This document shows positions 26,018 to 37,151 of a DNA stretch of 64,000 bases, one piece after another; position 1 is the first letter of the stretch; the number at the start of each line of letters is the position of its first letter. The translations under genes and the position numbers were made by a program. Where the stretch lies: NCBI GenBank assembly GCA_019635755.1, contig JAHBYW010000001.1, forward strand, positions 372,001 through 436,000. Direction: 5' to 3'. Below the pieces are notes generated by a model. It did not search any database, had not been told where the DNA came from, and saw nothing but the letters and a program-made list of their open reading frames with translations. The DNA is from Rhizobiaceae bacterium (GTDB taxonomy: Bacteria; Pseudomonadota; Alphaproteobacteria; Rhizobiales; Rhizobiaceae).

Positions 26018-27214
26018 CTAATCCATCAGCGCGAAAGGCTTCGCCACCGTCGGCGTGCCGCGCAGGTAGGCCAGCAGCGCCCTGGCCACGCGCGGCGCGG
26101 CCTTGCCGTCGCCGTAGACATTGGGCAGCCCGCGGCAGGCGGCACGGAAATCGTCCGACAGAGCCTCGTCCAGGGCGGCGGCGATGCTGGCGCGCGTCTC
26201 CACCGCCTCGATGGTGTTGCCGGAACGCTCGCGGCCCCGCTGGCGGTCGCCGATGTTGACGACCGGCAGGCCGAAATGCGCCGCCTCGATGATCCCGGAC
26301 GACGAATTGCCGACCATTGCCGAGGCGTGCTTCATCGCGTTGGCGTAGCCCTCGCCGCCGAGCGAGCGCGCCGCGGTGGCAAACGGGTTGTCGCGGCAGA
26401 AGGCGTCGATCGCCTCGTTGATCGTGCGGCCGTAGCTGTCCGCGTTGGAGTAGGTGAAAAGCGTCGGCAGCTTGCGCTCGCGCAGGACGGAGAGCAGCGC
26501 CCGCAGGCCCTTCTCGGTCGCCGCCAGGTCGGTCGTCACCGCATGATAGGTCACCAGCAGGAACGGCGCCGCTGGCGCTCCATAGCGCCGCGCGAACTCG
26601 GCGCGGCCGAGATATTTGAGCGAGCGCAGCTTGTCCAAGGACGGCGAGCCGGAGACGACGATGCGCTCGGCCGCCTCGCCCATCTGCCGGATGCGGCGGC
26701 CGGACAGGTCCGTCGCCGCGAAATGGAGCTGCGCCAGCTTGGTGATCGAATGGCGCAGCACGTTGTCGATGGCCCCCTCGGTCTCCTCGCCGCCATGGAT
26801 GTGCGCGACCGGCAGCCGCAGCAGCGTCGCCGCGGTGGCGCAGGCGTGGATCTCCCAGCGGTCGCCGAGCAGCAGCACCATGTTCGGGCGGATGCGGGCG
26901 AGCGCCTGGCCGTAGCCGGCGAGCGCCATGCCGTCCGACAGCACCAGGCTCTCGTCGCTGTCGTCGGACAGGATGAAGCGCACCGTCTCCCAGATCGGAA
27001 TGCCCGAGGCCTCGACCTCGTCGACGGTGCGGCCGAACTCGCGCGACAGATGCGTGCCCGACGCGATCCAGCCGACGTCGGCGGAGCGCGCGAGCTCGCG
27101 GGCGACCGGAAGCTGGATCGAGAAGTCAGCCCGCGACGAGGTGACGACTGCGATCTTCTTGCGCCCTGTCCGCCGCGCGGCGGCGCGCTCAGTCGATGAG
27201 CTCATCTTCGCCAT
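26018..27214 (-). CDS. neuC: Hydrolysing UDP-N-acetylhexosamine 2-epimerase (NeuC/LegG family)
   Basis: A 398-residue protein. Features of the hydrolysing branch are VVTSSRADFSIQLPVA near the N-terminus, LLLGDRWEIHACATAA, AHIHGGEETEGAIDNVLRHS, GSPSLD, and the C-terminal GNSSSGIIEAAHFGLPVVNIG loop. The enzyme inverts C2 and releases UDP (or GDP), giving ManNAc for NeuB or the 2,4-diacetamido trideoxy sugar for LegI. It overlaps the neuB 3' end by 26 nt if ATG 27214 is used, or by 17 nt with ATG 27205; either implies coupling. Codon usage is GC-rich, like the flanking chromosome and unlike the gene just downstream at 25948. Confidence 0.9.
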   Translation of the reverse strand: MAKMSSSTERAAARRTGRKKIAVVTSSRADFSIQLPVARELARSADVGWIASGTHLSREFGRTVDEVEASGIPIWETVRFILSDDSDESLVLSDGMALAGYGQALARIRPNMVLLLGDRWEIHACATAATLLRLPVAHIHGGEETEGAIDNVLRHSITKLAQLHFAATDLSGRRIRQMGEAAERIVVSGSPSLDKLRSLKYLGRAEFARRYGAPAAPFLLVTYHAVTTDLAATEKGLRALLSVLRERKLPTLFTYSNADSYGRTINEAIDAFCRDNPFATAARSLGGEGYANAMKHASAMVGNSSSGIIEAAHFGLPVVNIGDRQRGRERSGNTIEAVETRASIAAALDEALSDDFRAACRGLPNVYGDGKAAPRVARALLAYLRGTPTVAKPFALMD

Positions 27215-28259
27215 AGGATCGAGCGGCCGGACGGCCGAGCAGCGCCCAGAACTCCTTCGGCGCGCGGCCGGTGCCCGGGCGCTTCAGGACGAGGTTGTCC
27301 GGGGTGAAGACCTCCCCAGCGGCGATGGGACGGCCGGCAACCAGGCTCTTGCGCACGACGGATGCGTTCGCCAGTTCGCGCTCGGTCGGCGCCTTGACGC
27401 CGGTTCCCAGCAATGTCGGGATCGAGCGCATGTCCTTGACCATCCGGGCAAAGGCTTCGGGCTCCATCGATGCGACCTGGTCGGGACCGGGGAGCGTGCT
27501 ATCGGTGGTGAAGTGCTTCTCGATCCAGGTGGCGCCCAGCGTCACCGCGATGATGCTGGGCAGCGGCGACATGGCGTGGTCGGAATAGCCGACCGGGAAG
27601 CCGAACGCCTCGCCGATCGTCGTCATGGCGCTGAGGTTCAGGTCCGCGTCGGCGGCCGGGTAGTCGGTGACGCAGTGAAGCACGCTGACCCGCTGCTGCG
27701 CGGCGGCGCGGCTGGCCGGGTCTGCCCAGGCGGCGTGGACGTTGCCCAGGTCCCCCGCCGGCTCGCCCGTCCTTGTGTAGCCGAAGGTGAGCAGAGCGAG
27801 CGCCAGCTCGATGTCGCCCATCGTCGCGGTGCCGGTCGAGATGATGAGGTCGGCGCCCTTGCGAGCGGCTGCGAGCAACAGCGGCAAGTTGGAAATCTCG
27901 CCCGAGCCGAACTTCACCAGCTTCTGGCCGAGCCGATCGACGAGGATGTCGAGGCTGCCCGGATCGAAGACGGAAGCCAGGAACTTGATGCCGCTCCTGT
28001 CGCTGTATTCGACCAGCGTCTCGAACTGCTCGGCGCCGAGTGCCAGGGCCGACAGCATGGACTGCTGCGACTCGTCGCTACCGGTGTTGCGCTTCTGGTA
28101 GTTGGCGCGCGCCGCTGTCGAGGTGACGATCGCCTTCGGGTTGAATATCTGGAACTTCACGTAGTCGGCGCCGCACCCGGCCGCCGCCGCGATCATCTCC
28201 TTGGCGAGGCCGACGTCGCCATTGTGATTGACGCCCACTTCCGCGATGATTTTGACCAT
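27189..28259 (-). CDS. neuB: Nonulosonic acid synthase (NeuB/LegI family)
   Basis: A 356-residue protein. The N-terminal TIM barrel carries IIAEVGVNHNGDVGLAKEMI, DYVKFQIFNPKAIVT, FGSGEISNLPLL, TGTATMGDIELAL, VLHCVTDYPAADADLNL, GYSDHAM and WIEKHFTTD. A C-terminal SAF (antifreeze-like) domain spans about 300-350 (RKSLVAGRPIAAGEVFTPDN). It condenses phosphoenolpyruvate with ManNAc or a 2,4-diacetamido-2,4,6-trideoxymannose to give sialic or legionaminic acid. The neuB-neuC overlap and the legB-like gene 30 nt upstream support one operon for CMP-nonulosonate precursors. Its CMP-activating partner lies about 14 kb away at 12475. Confidence 0.94.
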   Translation of the reverse strand: MVKIIAEVGVNHNGDVGLAKEMIAAAAGCGADYVKFQIFNPKAIVTSTAARANYQKRNTGSDESQQSMLSALALGAEQFETLVEYSDRSGIKFLASVFDPGSLDILVDRLGQKLVKFGSGEISNLPLLLAAARKGADLIISTGTATMGDIELALALLTFGYTRTGEPAGDLGNVHAAWADPASRAAAQQRVSVLHCVTDYPAADADLNLSAMTTIGEAFGFPVGYSDHAMSPLPSIIAVTLGATWIEKHFTTDSTLPGPDQVASMEPEAFARMVKDMRSIPTLLGTGVKAPTERELANASVVRKSLVAGRPIAAGEVFTPDNLVLKRPGTGRAPKEFWALLGRPAARSYGEDELID

Positions 28260-28289
28260 GTCAGACGACCATCCGTGACGGACCGCGGA

Positions 28290-29528
28290 TCACACCCGCT
28301 GATCGAGGCTCTTGTCGGATTCGATGTGCGTGCGCGCGAATTCGGGCTCGATCCGCGCGATGAGGTCCTTGACCCCGTATTTCGTCAGGTTGCCGCCGCG
28401 CGCGTCGCCGCGGACCAGCGAGCGCAGATCGGCCAGCAGCTCGTCCAGGTCGAATGCGGGCTTCAGGTGCGGCACGGCCTTCAGCGACGTCAGGCCGATG
28501 TCGGTCGCCCGCTCGTTCGCCGCGATGAACTCCTCATACGGCTTCTCGCCCGCCGTGTCCGGCGGGGTGAGCAGCACGGGATAGCGCCGACCGTCGCGGT
28601 CGGCCTGCACCAAAAACGCCCGCGCCTCGGCCTCGGCGTCGAAGAACACCGGCTCCAGGCCCTTCTCGGCGAGGAAATGCTCGACCACGGACTTCAACGG
28701 CACGAGGTTCTCCTCGGGGTCGAGGTCGGGGATGGCGATATGGCCGTCCTCCACCAACAGCGAGGCGAGCGTGCAGATCGCGCCACTCTCGGCCATCGTG
28801 ACGAAGTAGCGCTTGATCTCGCGCGGACAGGCGATCAGCTGGTTCTTGCGCAGCCTGATCTCGAAACTTTCGAGCAGCGAGCCGTTGGAGAAGGCGACGT
28901 TGGCGAACCGCGCCGACGAACGCTCGAAGTCAGCCTCAGCGCCGGCCCGGCGGTGGAAGACCACGTGCTCCATCAGCCGCTTGGTGGCACCCATGAACGA
29001 GCTCGGATTGGCCGCCTTGTCGGTCGAGACGGAGAAGTAGCGACCGCCCCAGCCCATGGCGTCCAGCCATTCGAGAAGCTGCGCCTGCTTCAAGATGTTG
29101 GTGTCGATCATGTGGAGGACGCTGAACACATCCTTCTCGGACCGGACGTGCTTGATCGCGGCGAAGTTGAGGATGACGTCGAACGGCTTCTCCGCCGCCA
29201 GAAACTGGCGGAAGATCGGGCTGCCGAAATCCATCGGCAGCGTCCTGAATTCGGCGTCGCCGATCAGGGAGCCCTCGCCCGAGCGCAACTGGCGCACCAG
29301 CTCGGCCAAGCCGTTCTCGTTCACGTCGACGACCTGCAGCGACGCCGGCGCGAAGCGCAGCAGAGACTTCACCGTCTCGGATCCGATGGTGCCGGCGGCG
29401 CCGATGGCCAGGATGCGGCGGCCGCGGACGCGCTCGCCGATCGCGCCCGCCCGATCGAGGCATTCCTCGAGATAGGGCGAAGACGGCCGGTTCAGGATTT
29501 TTCGTTCAAGGTCGCTCAGGTCACGCAA
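28290..29528 (-). CDS. Nucleotide-sugar 4,6-dehydratase, soluble CapD/LegB-like SDR
   Basis: About 412 residues. The Rossmann motif is ILAIGAAGTIGSE (GxxGxxG), followed by VILNFAAIKHVRSEKD and YFSVSTDKAANPSSFMGATK. In the latter, Met replaces the usual SDR tyrosine, as is typical of the PglF/WbpM/CapD 4,6-dehydratases. No transmembrane region precedes it, unlike the gene at the left edge. It probably forms the 4-keto-6-deoxy intermediate for the nonulosonate route, with neuB 30 nt downstream. There is no in-frame ATG near the conserved start; TTG 29528 with GGA upstream is proposed, while the open frame extends to 29732. The aminotransferase and acetyltransferase expected to follow it in the legionaminate pathway are not adjacent. 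Confidence 0.82.
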   Translation of the reverse strand: MRDLSDLERKILNRPSSPYLEECLDRAGAIGERVRGRRILAIGAAGTIGSETVKSLLRFAPASLQVVDVNENGLAELVRQLRSGEGSLIGDAEFRTLPMDFGSPIFRQFLAAEKPFDVILNFAAIKHVRSEKDVFSVLHMIDTNILKQAQLLEWLDAMGWGGRYFSVSTDKAANPSSFMGATKRLMEHVVFHRRAGAEADFERSSARFANVAFSNGSLLESFEIRLRKNQLIACPREIKRYFVTMAESGAICTLASLLVEDGHIAIPDLDPEENLVPLKSVVEHFLAEKGLEPVFFDAEAEARAFLVQADRDGRRYPVLLTPPDTAGEKPYEEFIAANERATDIGLTSLKAVPHLKPAFDLDELLADLRSLVRGDARGGNLTKYGVKDLIARIEPEFARTHIESDKSLDQRV

Positions 29529-29634
29529 TTCGGTCGATCCGCTGGCGCCGCGGAGCGGCTGCTGCCAAAGACGGCTTCCCCCTACAGCATGGCCCTTCGG
29601 CTTGCAATTGCGCCGCGGCCAGGTCCATCGGCGC

Positions 29635-30207
29635 TCAGGCCTCAACGGGAACGAGACCGCCCTTGAGGTCGAGGCGGTAGCGCTCGCCGGTGCGCATGCA
29701 GGTGAGCGTGTCGTCGAGGATTTCGCCCGCACGCGAAACCCAACCCTTCTGCCGGGCGGGAACGCCGACCATCAGCGCGTAGGCGGGCACATCCCTGGTC
29801 ACCACGGCACCAGCGCCGATCATGCAGTAGGCGCCGAGCTCGACGCCGCAGACGATCGTCGCGTTGGCGCCGATCGTGGCGCCGCGGCGGACCAAGGTGC
29901 GCCGGAACTCGTCCTTGCGCTCAACCTCGGCGCGCGGATTCAGCACGTTCGTGAAGACGCAGGACGGGCCGCAGAAGACACCGTCCTCCAGCTCCACGCC
30001 CTTATAGAGCGCGACATTGTTCTGGATCTTGCAGCTGTCGCCCACCGTCACGTCCGGGCCGATCATGACATTCTGGCCGATCGAGCAGTTCCGGCCGATC
30101 CGCACCCCCTTCAGAATGTGCGAGAAATGCCACACCTTGGTGCCGTCGCCGACGAGGGACCCGTCGTCGACATAGGCGCTCTCATGAACGAAGACGCCGG
30201 CGCTCAT
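29635..30207 (-). CDS. wbpD: Left-handed beta-helix N-acetyltransferase (WbpD-like)
   Basis: A 190-residue hexapeptide-repeat protein. Repeats run through most of the chain ([20 protein letters not shown], then [16 protein letters not shown] and [17 protein letters not shown]). [20 protein letters not shown] matches WbpD/WlbB, which acetylates the 3-amino group of UDP-GlcNAc(3NH2)A. The start ATG 30207 overlaps the wbpB stop (ATGA), so it is translationally coupled to the 3-dehydrogenase. It is the third gene of wbpA-wbpB-wbpD. The intervening aminotransferase (WbpE) is encoded about 9.5 kb away at 39680. Use of its product in the glycan made by this locus is inferred. Confidence 0.88.
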   Translation of the reverse strand: MSAGVFVHESAYVDDGSLVGDGTKVWHFSHILKGVRIGRNCSIGQNVMIGPDVTVGDSCKIQNNVALYKGVELEDGVFCGPSCVFTNVLNPRAEVERKDEFRRTLVRRGATIGANATIVCGVELGAYCMIGAGAVVTRDVPAYALMVGVPARQKGWVSRAGEILDDTLTCMRTGERYRLDLKGGLVPVEA

Positions 30208-31193
30208 GCCTGTCCGCTCCCCTGCCCCGCGAGATAGGCCGCCAACGCCCGCTCCGCCCGGTCGAGCACGCGCAGTACGCGCAGCCCCTCGGTGCCGTCC
30301 GTCAGCGGCCGCGCGCCGGACGCGACCGAATCCAGGAAATGCTGGCATTCGAGGCGCAGCGGCTCGGCCTGCGCGACGGGCACGGACTCCGCCTCGGCCT
30401 TGGTCGGCTCGGGAACACGGCCCGACGCATCGATCGTGTGGCGATAGAGCCTCAGCTTGGCGTTCCAGTCGGGCTCGCTGTCCTCGAAGACGGCCATGGC
30501 GCGCTCGCCGACGACGACCAGCCGCTGCTCCTTGAACGGGTGCATCCAGGACGTGGCCACATGGGCGCCGAGGCCGCCGGCGAAGCGCATCTCGACCGTG
30601 ACGAAATCCGCGACGCCCGGGGACCAGGAGACGACGCCCTGCGCCGACACCGAGTCCGGCTCGGCGCCGGCGAGCCCCAGGATCATGGAGATGTCGTGCG
30701 GCGCGAACGACCACAGCACGTTCTCCTCGGTGCGGAATTTCCCCAGCGAGAGGCGGTTCGAATAGATGTAGAGGAGTCGGCCGAGCGTGCCCGCCGCGAC
30801 CATTTCACGGAGGCGGCGGTAGACGGGGTGGTACTGAAGCAGGTGGCCGACCATGAGCGTCAGGCCGCGCTCTCCGGCCAGCCCGACAAGCGCCTCGGCA
30901 TCGGGGACGGACAGCGCCATCGGCTTCTCGACAAAGACATGCTTGCCGGCCAGCAGCGCCGCCCTGGCATGGGCCGCATGCAGCGCCGCGGGCGTCGCCA
31001 GAGACACGGCGGCGATGGCCGGATCGGCAAGGACGGCGTCGAAGGTCGCCGCCTTCACGCCAAGGGACGCGGCCCCGGCCGCGGCGGCGTCCGGGTTCTC
31101 GTCGACAACTGCCGCGAGCGCCCCGAGCTGAGCGAAATTGCGGGCGAGATTGCGCCCCCAGTAGCCGAACCCGACATGCGCGACGGCGTTCAT
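30204..31193 (-). CDS. wbpB: UDP-N-acetylglucosaminuronate 3-dehydrogenase (WbpB/WlbA-like, Gfo/Idh family)
   Basis: A 329-residue protein. The N-terminal NAD site is [20 protein letters not shown], the active-site motif is [18 protein letters not shown], and [15 protein letters not shown] and [12 protein letters not shown] complete the Gfo/Idh signature. The [10 protein letters not shown] form is characteristic of WbpB/WlbA, which oxidises C3 of UDP-GlcNAcA before transamination by WbpE. It lies 7 nt after wbpA and overlaps wbpD by 4 nt, so the order wbpA-wbpB-wbpD is preserved as in Pseudomonas and Bordetella O-antigen loci, minus wbpE. Confidence 0.9.
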   Translation of the reverse strand: MNAVAHVGFGYWGRNLARNFAQLGALAAVVDENPDAAAAGAASLGVKAATFDAVLADPAIAAVSLATPAALHAAHARAALLAGKHVFVEKPMALSVPDAEALVGLAGERGLTLMVGHLLQYHPVYRRLREMVAAGTLGRLLYIYSNRLSLGKFRTEENVLWSFAPHDISMILGLAGAEPDSVSAQGVVSWSPGVADFVTVEMRFAGGLGAHVATSWMHPFKEQRLVVVGERAMAVFEDSEPDWNAKLRLYRHTIDASGRVPEPTKAEAESVPVAQAEPLRLECQHFLDSVASGARPLTDGTEGLRVLRVLDRAERALAAYLAGQGSGQA

Positions 31194-31200
31194 GATGCGC

Positions 31201-32499
31201 CTAGGCCTTCACGACCTTGGCGTTCGGCTTGCGGTACTTGCCGCGCGTGTCCACCAACAGCTTCGCGTGCTTCAGGATCATCTCGTACGGGAAGTCCGAG
31301 TGGTCGGTGAGCAGCACGACGCAATCGTAGGACGCGACCGCCTTCGGCGTCAGCCTGACCGAGGACAGGTCGAAATGATGCTCGCGCATCTTGGGGAAGA
31401 CCGGCACCTGCGTGTCCGAGTATTCGACCTGCGCGCCGCGGTCGCGCAGCAGTTCCATAACGCGAACGGACGGCGACTCGCGCATGTCGTCGACGTCGCG
31501 CTTGTAGGCGATACCCAGCGCGAGGATGCGGCTGCCCTTCAGCGCCTTCTCGCGGTCGTTCAGCGCGGTGGCGATCTTCTCCACCACCCAGTTCGGCATG
31601 TTGCGATTGACGTCGCCGGCCAGTTCGATGAACTGCGTGTTGAGTTCGTACTCGCGCGCCTTCCAGGTCAGGTAGAACGGATCGATCGGGATGCAGTGGC
31701 CGCCCAAGCCAGGGCCGGGATAGAACGGGGTGAAGCCGAAGGGCTTCGTCGCCGCCGCCTCGATGACCTCGAAGATGTCGATCCCCATCTTGTCCGCGAT
31801 GGTCTTCATCTCGTTGACCAGGCCGATGTTCACCGAGCGGTGAATGTTCTCCAGCAGCTTGGTCAGCTCCGCGACCTGCGTGGACGAGACCGGCACGACC
31901 TTGTCGATCGCGCCTTCGTAGAGCGCCTGGCCGGCGTCGCGGCAAGCCGGCGTCATGCCGCCGACGATCTTCGGGATGCTCCGCGTGTTGAACTGCTTGT
32001 TGCCCGGATCCTCGCGCTCCGGCGAATAGACCAGGTGGAAGTTCTTGCCCACCTCGAGGCCGCGCTCGCGCACGAAGGGCAGGAGCACCTCCGCCGTGGT
32101 GCCCGGATAGGTGGTGCTCTCCAGCGACAGGATCTGCCCTTCGCGCAGGTGCGGCGCGATCGACTTCATGGTGCCGACGATGAAGGACAGGTCCGGCTCG
32201 CGATGCCTGCCGAGCGGTGTCGGCACGCAGATGACGATGGCGTCGACCTCGGCGATGCGGGCAAAGTCGCCGGTCGCGGCAAACCCTTTCTCGACCATGC
32301 CGGCGATCTCGGCCGGCGGGATGTGGCGGATCGGGCTCCTGCCGGCGTTCAGCGACTTCACGCGGTCGGGATCGATGTCGAAACCGACGACGCCAAAGCC
32401 GGCGCCGGTGAAGCGCAACGCCAGCGGAATGCCGACATATCCGAGACCGACGATGCCGATCCGCGCCGACTTCTTCCGCAGCTTCTGCACAAGCGACAT
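31201..32499 (-). CDS. wbpA: UDP-N-acetylglucosamine 6-dehydrogenase (WbpA family)
   Basis: A 432-residue UDP-sugar dehydrogenase. Motifs are [18 protein letters not shown] (NAD), [27 protein letters not shown], and [20 protein letters not shown] containing the catalytic cysteine of the GGHCIP motif, followed by [17 protein letters not shown]. The longer [13 protein letters not shown] form is that of WbpA/WecC enzymes acting on N-acetylated sugars rather than UDP-glucose dehydrogenase. It oxidises UDP-GlcNAc to UDP-GlcNAcA, the first step toward di-N-acetylated uronic acids. The start ATG 32499 is set by alignment, since the frame continues to 32532. It is first in the wbpA-B-D operon. Confidence 0.93.
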   Translation of the reverse strand: MSLVQKLRKKSARIGIVGLGYVGIPLALRFTGAGFGVVGFDIDPDRVKSLNAGRSPIRHIPPAEIAGMVEKGFAATGDFARIAEVDAIVICVPTPLGRHREPDLSFIVGTMKSIAPHLREGQILSLESTTYPGTTAEVLLPFVRERGLEVGKNFHLVYSPEREDPGNKQFNTRSIPKIVGGMTPACRDAGQALYEGAIDKVVPVSSTQVAELTKLLENIHRSVNIGLVNEMKTIADKMGIDIFEVIEAAATKPFGFTPFYPGPGLGGHCIPIDPFYLTWKAREYELNTQFIELAGDVNRNMPNWVVEKIATALNDREKALKGSRILALGIAYKRDVDDMRESPSVRVMELLRDRGAQVEYSDTQVPVFPKMREHHFDLSSVRLTPKAVASYDCVVLLTDHSDFPYEMILKHAKLLVDTRGKYRKPNAKVVKA

Positions 32500-32590
32500 G
32501 TCAAACAGTCCCGCCGCCCCCGAGCGGGGCACGGCGCCTAGTAGTCCGACGCAAGGCCGGAAATCAAGGCGTTGACCGGCAGCGACGCCC

Positions 32591-33175
32591 CTAGCGCCGC
32601 AGCAGCCAGGCCGCGGGCAGGAGCAGCGACGCGAGCGCCACCTTGATCATGTCCGGGACGATGAACGGCACCACGCCGGCGTTCCAGCCGATGTCGGTGC
32701 CGAGCAGGTAGGAGAGCCAGACGAAGCCGAGGCCCATGATCGCCAGTTCGGCCGCCAGGACAGCGGCGAAGAACTTCACGACGCTGCGGTCCCAGCCCCG
32801 GTCGGCGGCCCAGCCGACGATGGCGGCCGCGGCGACGAAGCCGAGCAGATAGCCGCCCGTCGTGCCCTGCATGTAGAGGAGGCCGATGCCCTTTTCCGGC
32901 GTGCCCTGGAAGACCGGGAGGCCGGCCGCGCCCTCGGCCATGTAGAGCAGCAGGGTGGCGAGGCCGAGCCGGAACCCGAACACGCCGGCGATGAGGAAGA
33001 CCGCCAGCGTCTGCAGCGACATGTCGACCGGTCCGAGCACAACCCGCGTCTTGGCCGAAAGGGTCAGAATCAGCGTGCCGAGGACGACCAGCGCGACCTG
33101 CGCGGCAAGCCGCGTCGCGCGGTTTTCCGGCAGCGCGTGGGAGATCATGGGTTGCGCGATCGAGGCCGAGGTCAT
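32591..33175 (-). CDS. bioY: Biotin ECF transporter S component BioY
   Basis: A 194-residue integral membrane protein with about six hydrophobic helices. The BioY signature segments are present: [57 protein letters not shown] and [19 protein letters not shown]. It binds biotin and takes it up, alone or with an ECF energising module; no bioM or bioN is in the window. AGGACGCCCC precedes ATG 33175 at good spacing. A promoter-like sequence lies at 33218-33246. It is unrelated to the polysaccharide genes and marks the end of the locus. Confidence 0.92.
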   Translation of the reverse strand: MTSASIAQPMISHALPENRATRLAAQVALVVLGTLILTLSAKTRVVLGPVDMSLQTLAVFLIAGVFGFRLGLATLLLYMAEGAAGLPVFQGTPEKGIGLLYMQGTTGGYLLGFVAAAAIVGWAADRGWDRSVVKFFAAVLAAELAIMGLGFVWLSYLLGTDIGWNAGVVPFIVPDMIKVALASLLLPAAWLLRR

Positions 33176-33217
33176 GGGGCGTCCTGTGGTTGGCGAGCGT
33201 CCGGCGCGGACGGTTTT

Positions 33218-33246
33218 CGTATAGTCAGTTCCATGATAAGCGGCAA
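33218..33246 (-). promoter_or_regulatory. Possible sigma-70-type promoter for bioY
   Basis: On the minus strand, TTGCCG (33246-33241) and TATACG (33223-33218) are separated by 17 nt and would start transcription about 36 nt upstream of the bioY ATG. Each hexamer matches the consensus at four of six positions. A 6-bp inverted repeat, AAGCGG-CAA-CCGCTT at 33238-33252, overlaps the -35 element and could be a small operator. No BioR-type TTATCTATAA palindrome is visible. Confidence 0.35.
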
Positions 33247-33278
33247 CCGCTTTCCCGCCCGCGAGACCCCGATCGGAC

Positions 33279-34187
33279 ATGGCCATCGATTTCGACCTGG
33301 AGTTCGAGCCGGCGCATGGCAGCGCCGTTCCGATCGCGCCGGGCGTGGTGCGCCTGACGGCCAACAATCCGGGTCCGTTCACGTTCCACGGCACCAACAG
33401 CTACATCGTCGGCGAGCGCGAACTGGCGGTGATCGATCCCGGCCCCGCCGGCGACGCGGCCCATCTCGATGCGCTGGTGCGCGCCATCGCGGGCCGGCCG
33501 GTCAGCCATATCTTCGTCAGCCATACGCACCGCGACCATTCCCCGCTTGCCGCCGACCTGCAGAGGATCGCCGGCGGGATCACCGTCGCCCAGGGGCCGC
33601 ACCGGCCGGCGCGGCCGCTGCGGATCGGCGAGATCAACCCGCTCGATGCCAGCGCCGACACGGACTTCGTGCCCGACCGCGCGCTGGCAGACGGCGAACG
33701 CGTGGAGGGCGACGGCTGGGCGCTGCGCGCCGTCCACACGCCGGGCCATGCCGCAAACCATGCGGCCTTCGCGCTGGAGGGCAGCGGCATCCTGTTCTCG
33801 GCCGACCACGTCATGGGCTGGGCGACGACGATCGTGGCACCGCCGGACGGTGCGATGACGGACTACATGGCGTCGCTCGACACGCTGCTGGCGCGCGACG
33901 ACACGATCTACCTGCCGGGCCATGGCGGCGCGATCCGGGAACCTCAACGTTTCGTGCGCGGGCTCAAGACGCACCGCAAGATGCGCGAGCGCGCCATCCT
34001 CGAGCGGCTGGCCCAGGGAGACCGGACGATCGGCGCGATGGTGGGCGCGATCTACCGCGACACCGATCCGAGGCTGCACGGCGCGGCGGCGCTGTCGGTG
34101 CTGGCGCATCTGGAAGACCTCGTCGCGCGGGGCATCGCACGCGTCGACGGCGAGGTGGCGATCGACAGCGTCTTCCGTCCCGGCTGA
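33279..34187 (+). CDS. MBL-fold metallohydrolase (LACTB2-like)
   Basis: A 302-residue protein. The metallo-beta-lactamase core is complete: HIFVSHTHRDHSPLAADL (HxHxDH), HTPGHAANHAAFAL, LFSADHVMGW with the bridging aspartate, and YLPGHGGAI with the last histidine. The C-terminal roughly 80 residues form a helical winged-helix-like tail (LHGAAALSVLAHLEDLVARG) as in LACTB2-like proteins, whose characterised members are endoribonucleases. Thioesterase or glyoxalase-like functions are equally possible for bacterial members. It is divergent from bioY and not clearly in an operon. Confidence 0.85.
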   Translation: MAIDFDLEFEPAHGSAVPIAPGVVRLTANNPGPFTFHGTNSYIVGERELAVIDPGPAGDAAHLDALVRAIAGRPVSHIFVSHTHRDHSPLAADLQRIAGGITVAQGPHRPARPLRIGEINPLDASADTDFVPDRALADGERVEGDGWALRAVHTPGHAANHAAFALEGSGILFSADHVMGWATTIVAPPDGAMTDYMASLDTLLARDDTIYLPGHGGAIREPQRFVRGLKTHRKMRERAILERLAQGDRTIGAMVGAIYRDTDPRLHGAAALSVLAHLEDLVARGIARVDGEVAIDSVFRPG

Positions 34188-34330
34188 GGGCGGGATCGCC
34201 TGCAGCGCCCCGCAACCAGGTCCGCGCGCCGGTCCGGAATGCCCAGACCAGGATGCCGAAAAGCGCGTGGCGGTCTTCGGGCAAGACCCCTTGTGCGACG
34301 CAAGGTGATTCCGCCTCGCAGCAGAATGCC

Positions 34331-35371
34331 CTAGTTCGCGGCGCCCTCGGGATCGTCCGGGTCGGGCTGGAATATCTCCGAATCGTCGGGGTCCGGCTGC
34401 GCCAAACCGTCGGCCGGCACTTCCGGGTCGGCGAGGTCCGGGGCCGGCACGGGCTCGGGCAACGGTTCGGGCTCCAGCGCGGGTTCGGGCGCAGGCGCAG
34501 GTGCCGGCACGGGAACCTCGGGCTGCGGATCCTCCGGCGCGGGCTCGCCGTCGGCCGGTGCCTCGTCGTTTTCCGCAGGCGCCGGCTCCGGCGGCAGCGC
34601 CGCCTGTGCGGCGACGGCGGCGTCGAGGTCGACCAGGAAACTGGCCACCCGCGAGGCATTGTCGCCGAAATCGTGCAGGCCGTATCGCGACGACGACCGG
34701 ACATCGACGTAGGACGACACCTCCTCGTCCGTCAGCCGCACCGACACATCGGCCGGCAGGTTGAGCAGGAAGGACCCCGCTGCCGCCTCGACCTCGACGG
34801 CCGCACCGGCCGTCGGCGGTTCCGCCACGCCGTAGAGCTGCCAGCCGCGGTTGCGGATGACGGTGATGATGCTGTCCAGCACGCGCTCCGGCGGCGCCGC
34901 ATAGCGGCGCCCGGTCAGCTCCGGATAGTTGCGGGCCTGGAGCGCGGCGTCCTCCGGGCGAATCGGCCCGATCAGGTTCATCTGCGGCGTGCGCCGGCCG
35001 GCGGCCTGCAGCATCGCCGGCGGATCGACGACGTCGGTCGAGACGTCGTGGAGACGGGGATAGGCGAGGATGCGGTAGCCGGAGACGAGGAACGGGATCG
35101 AGACGATCAGCGCGAGCACGAGGCCGCGGGTGGATTCGCGCCCTGCCCTCTCGCCATACTGCCAGAGCCGGTAGTAGCCATGCGCCGCGAGGCCGAAGGC
35201 GACCATGTCGAGGAGCCCGACGACGCCAAGGACCCAGAAGAACGCGACCGTTTCCAGGAGGCCGAACCTGTGCGACGGGGCGGCGATCAGCAGCAGGACG
35301 AGCGCGAACGCGGCAAGGCGCCGCGACCACTGCGCAGCCTTCGACGATCGCCGCTCCTCAAAAATCGACAT
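34331..35371 (-). CDS. DUF1499 membrane protein with proline-rich acidic tail
   Basis: A 346-residue protein. Three hydrophobic segments lie at about 17-34, 38-62 and 85-105. A DUF1499 domain spans about 108-255 (YPRLHDVSTDVVDPP, GWQLYGVAEPPTAG, VSVRLTDEEVSSYVDVRSSS, GDNASRVASFL). A low-complexity tail of about 85 residues is rich in Pro, Glu, Asp and Ala. DUF1499 proteins are common in alphaproteobacteria and of unknown function. The tail would be disordered and highly acidic. No operon partner is evident, since the synthetase gene upstream on the same strand ends 75 nt away from the start. Confidence 0.8.
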   Translation of the reverse strand: MSIFEERRSSKAAQWSRRLAAFALVLLLIAAPSHRFGLLETVAFFWVLGVVGLLDMVAFGLAAHGYYRLWQYGERAGRESTRGLVLALIVSIPFLVSGYRILAYPRLHDVSTDVVDPPAMLQAAGRRTPQMNLIGPIRPEDAALQARNYPELTGRRYAAPPERVLDSIITVIRNRGWQLYGVAEPPTAGAAVEVEAAAGSFLLNLPADVSVRLTDEEVSSYVDVRSSSRYGLHDFGDNASRVASFLVDLDAAVAAQAALPPEPAPAENDEAPADGEPAPEDPQPEVPVPAPAPAPEPALEPEPLPEPVPAPDLADPEVPADGLAQPDPDDSEIFQPDPDDPEGAAN

Positions 35372-35446
35372 GAACGCCCGCCACCTCGTCCGGAAGCGCC
35401 TGCATAATCGCTTCGGCGGTGCCGGTCAAAGCGGGGTGGAGCGGGT

Positions 35447-37078
<1,632 letters not shown>

Positions 37079-37151
37079 ATCCTCCCGATCAATGCCGGCC
37101 CATTGTCGCCCGCGCCGGACAAAAGTCCAGCCTGACGCGGAGGCATTTCGG

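Noticed and set aside
26928-29666. A 912-codon plus-strand frame opposite neuB and the legB-like gene
   Set aside because: The minus-strand genes here have textbook motifs. The plus-strand translation is a low-complexity shadow.
33176-33278. Possible BioR operator upstream of bioY
   Set aside because: No TTATCTATAA-type palindrome is present; the closest match is poor. Only a plain promoter-like sequence was kept.
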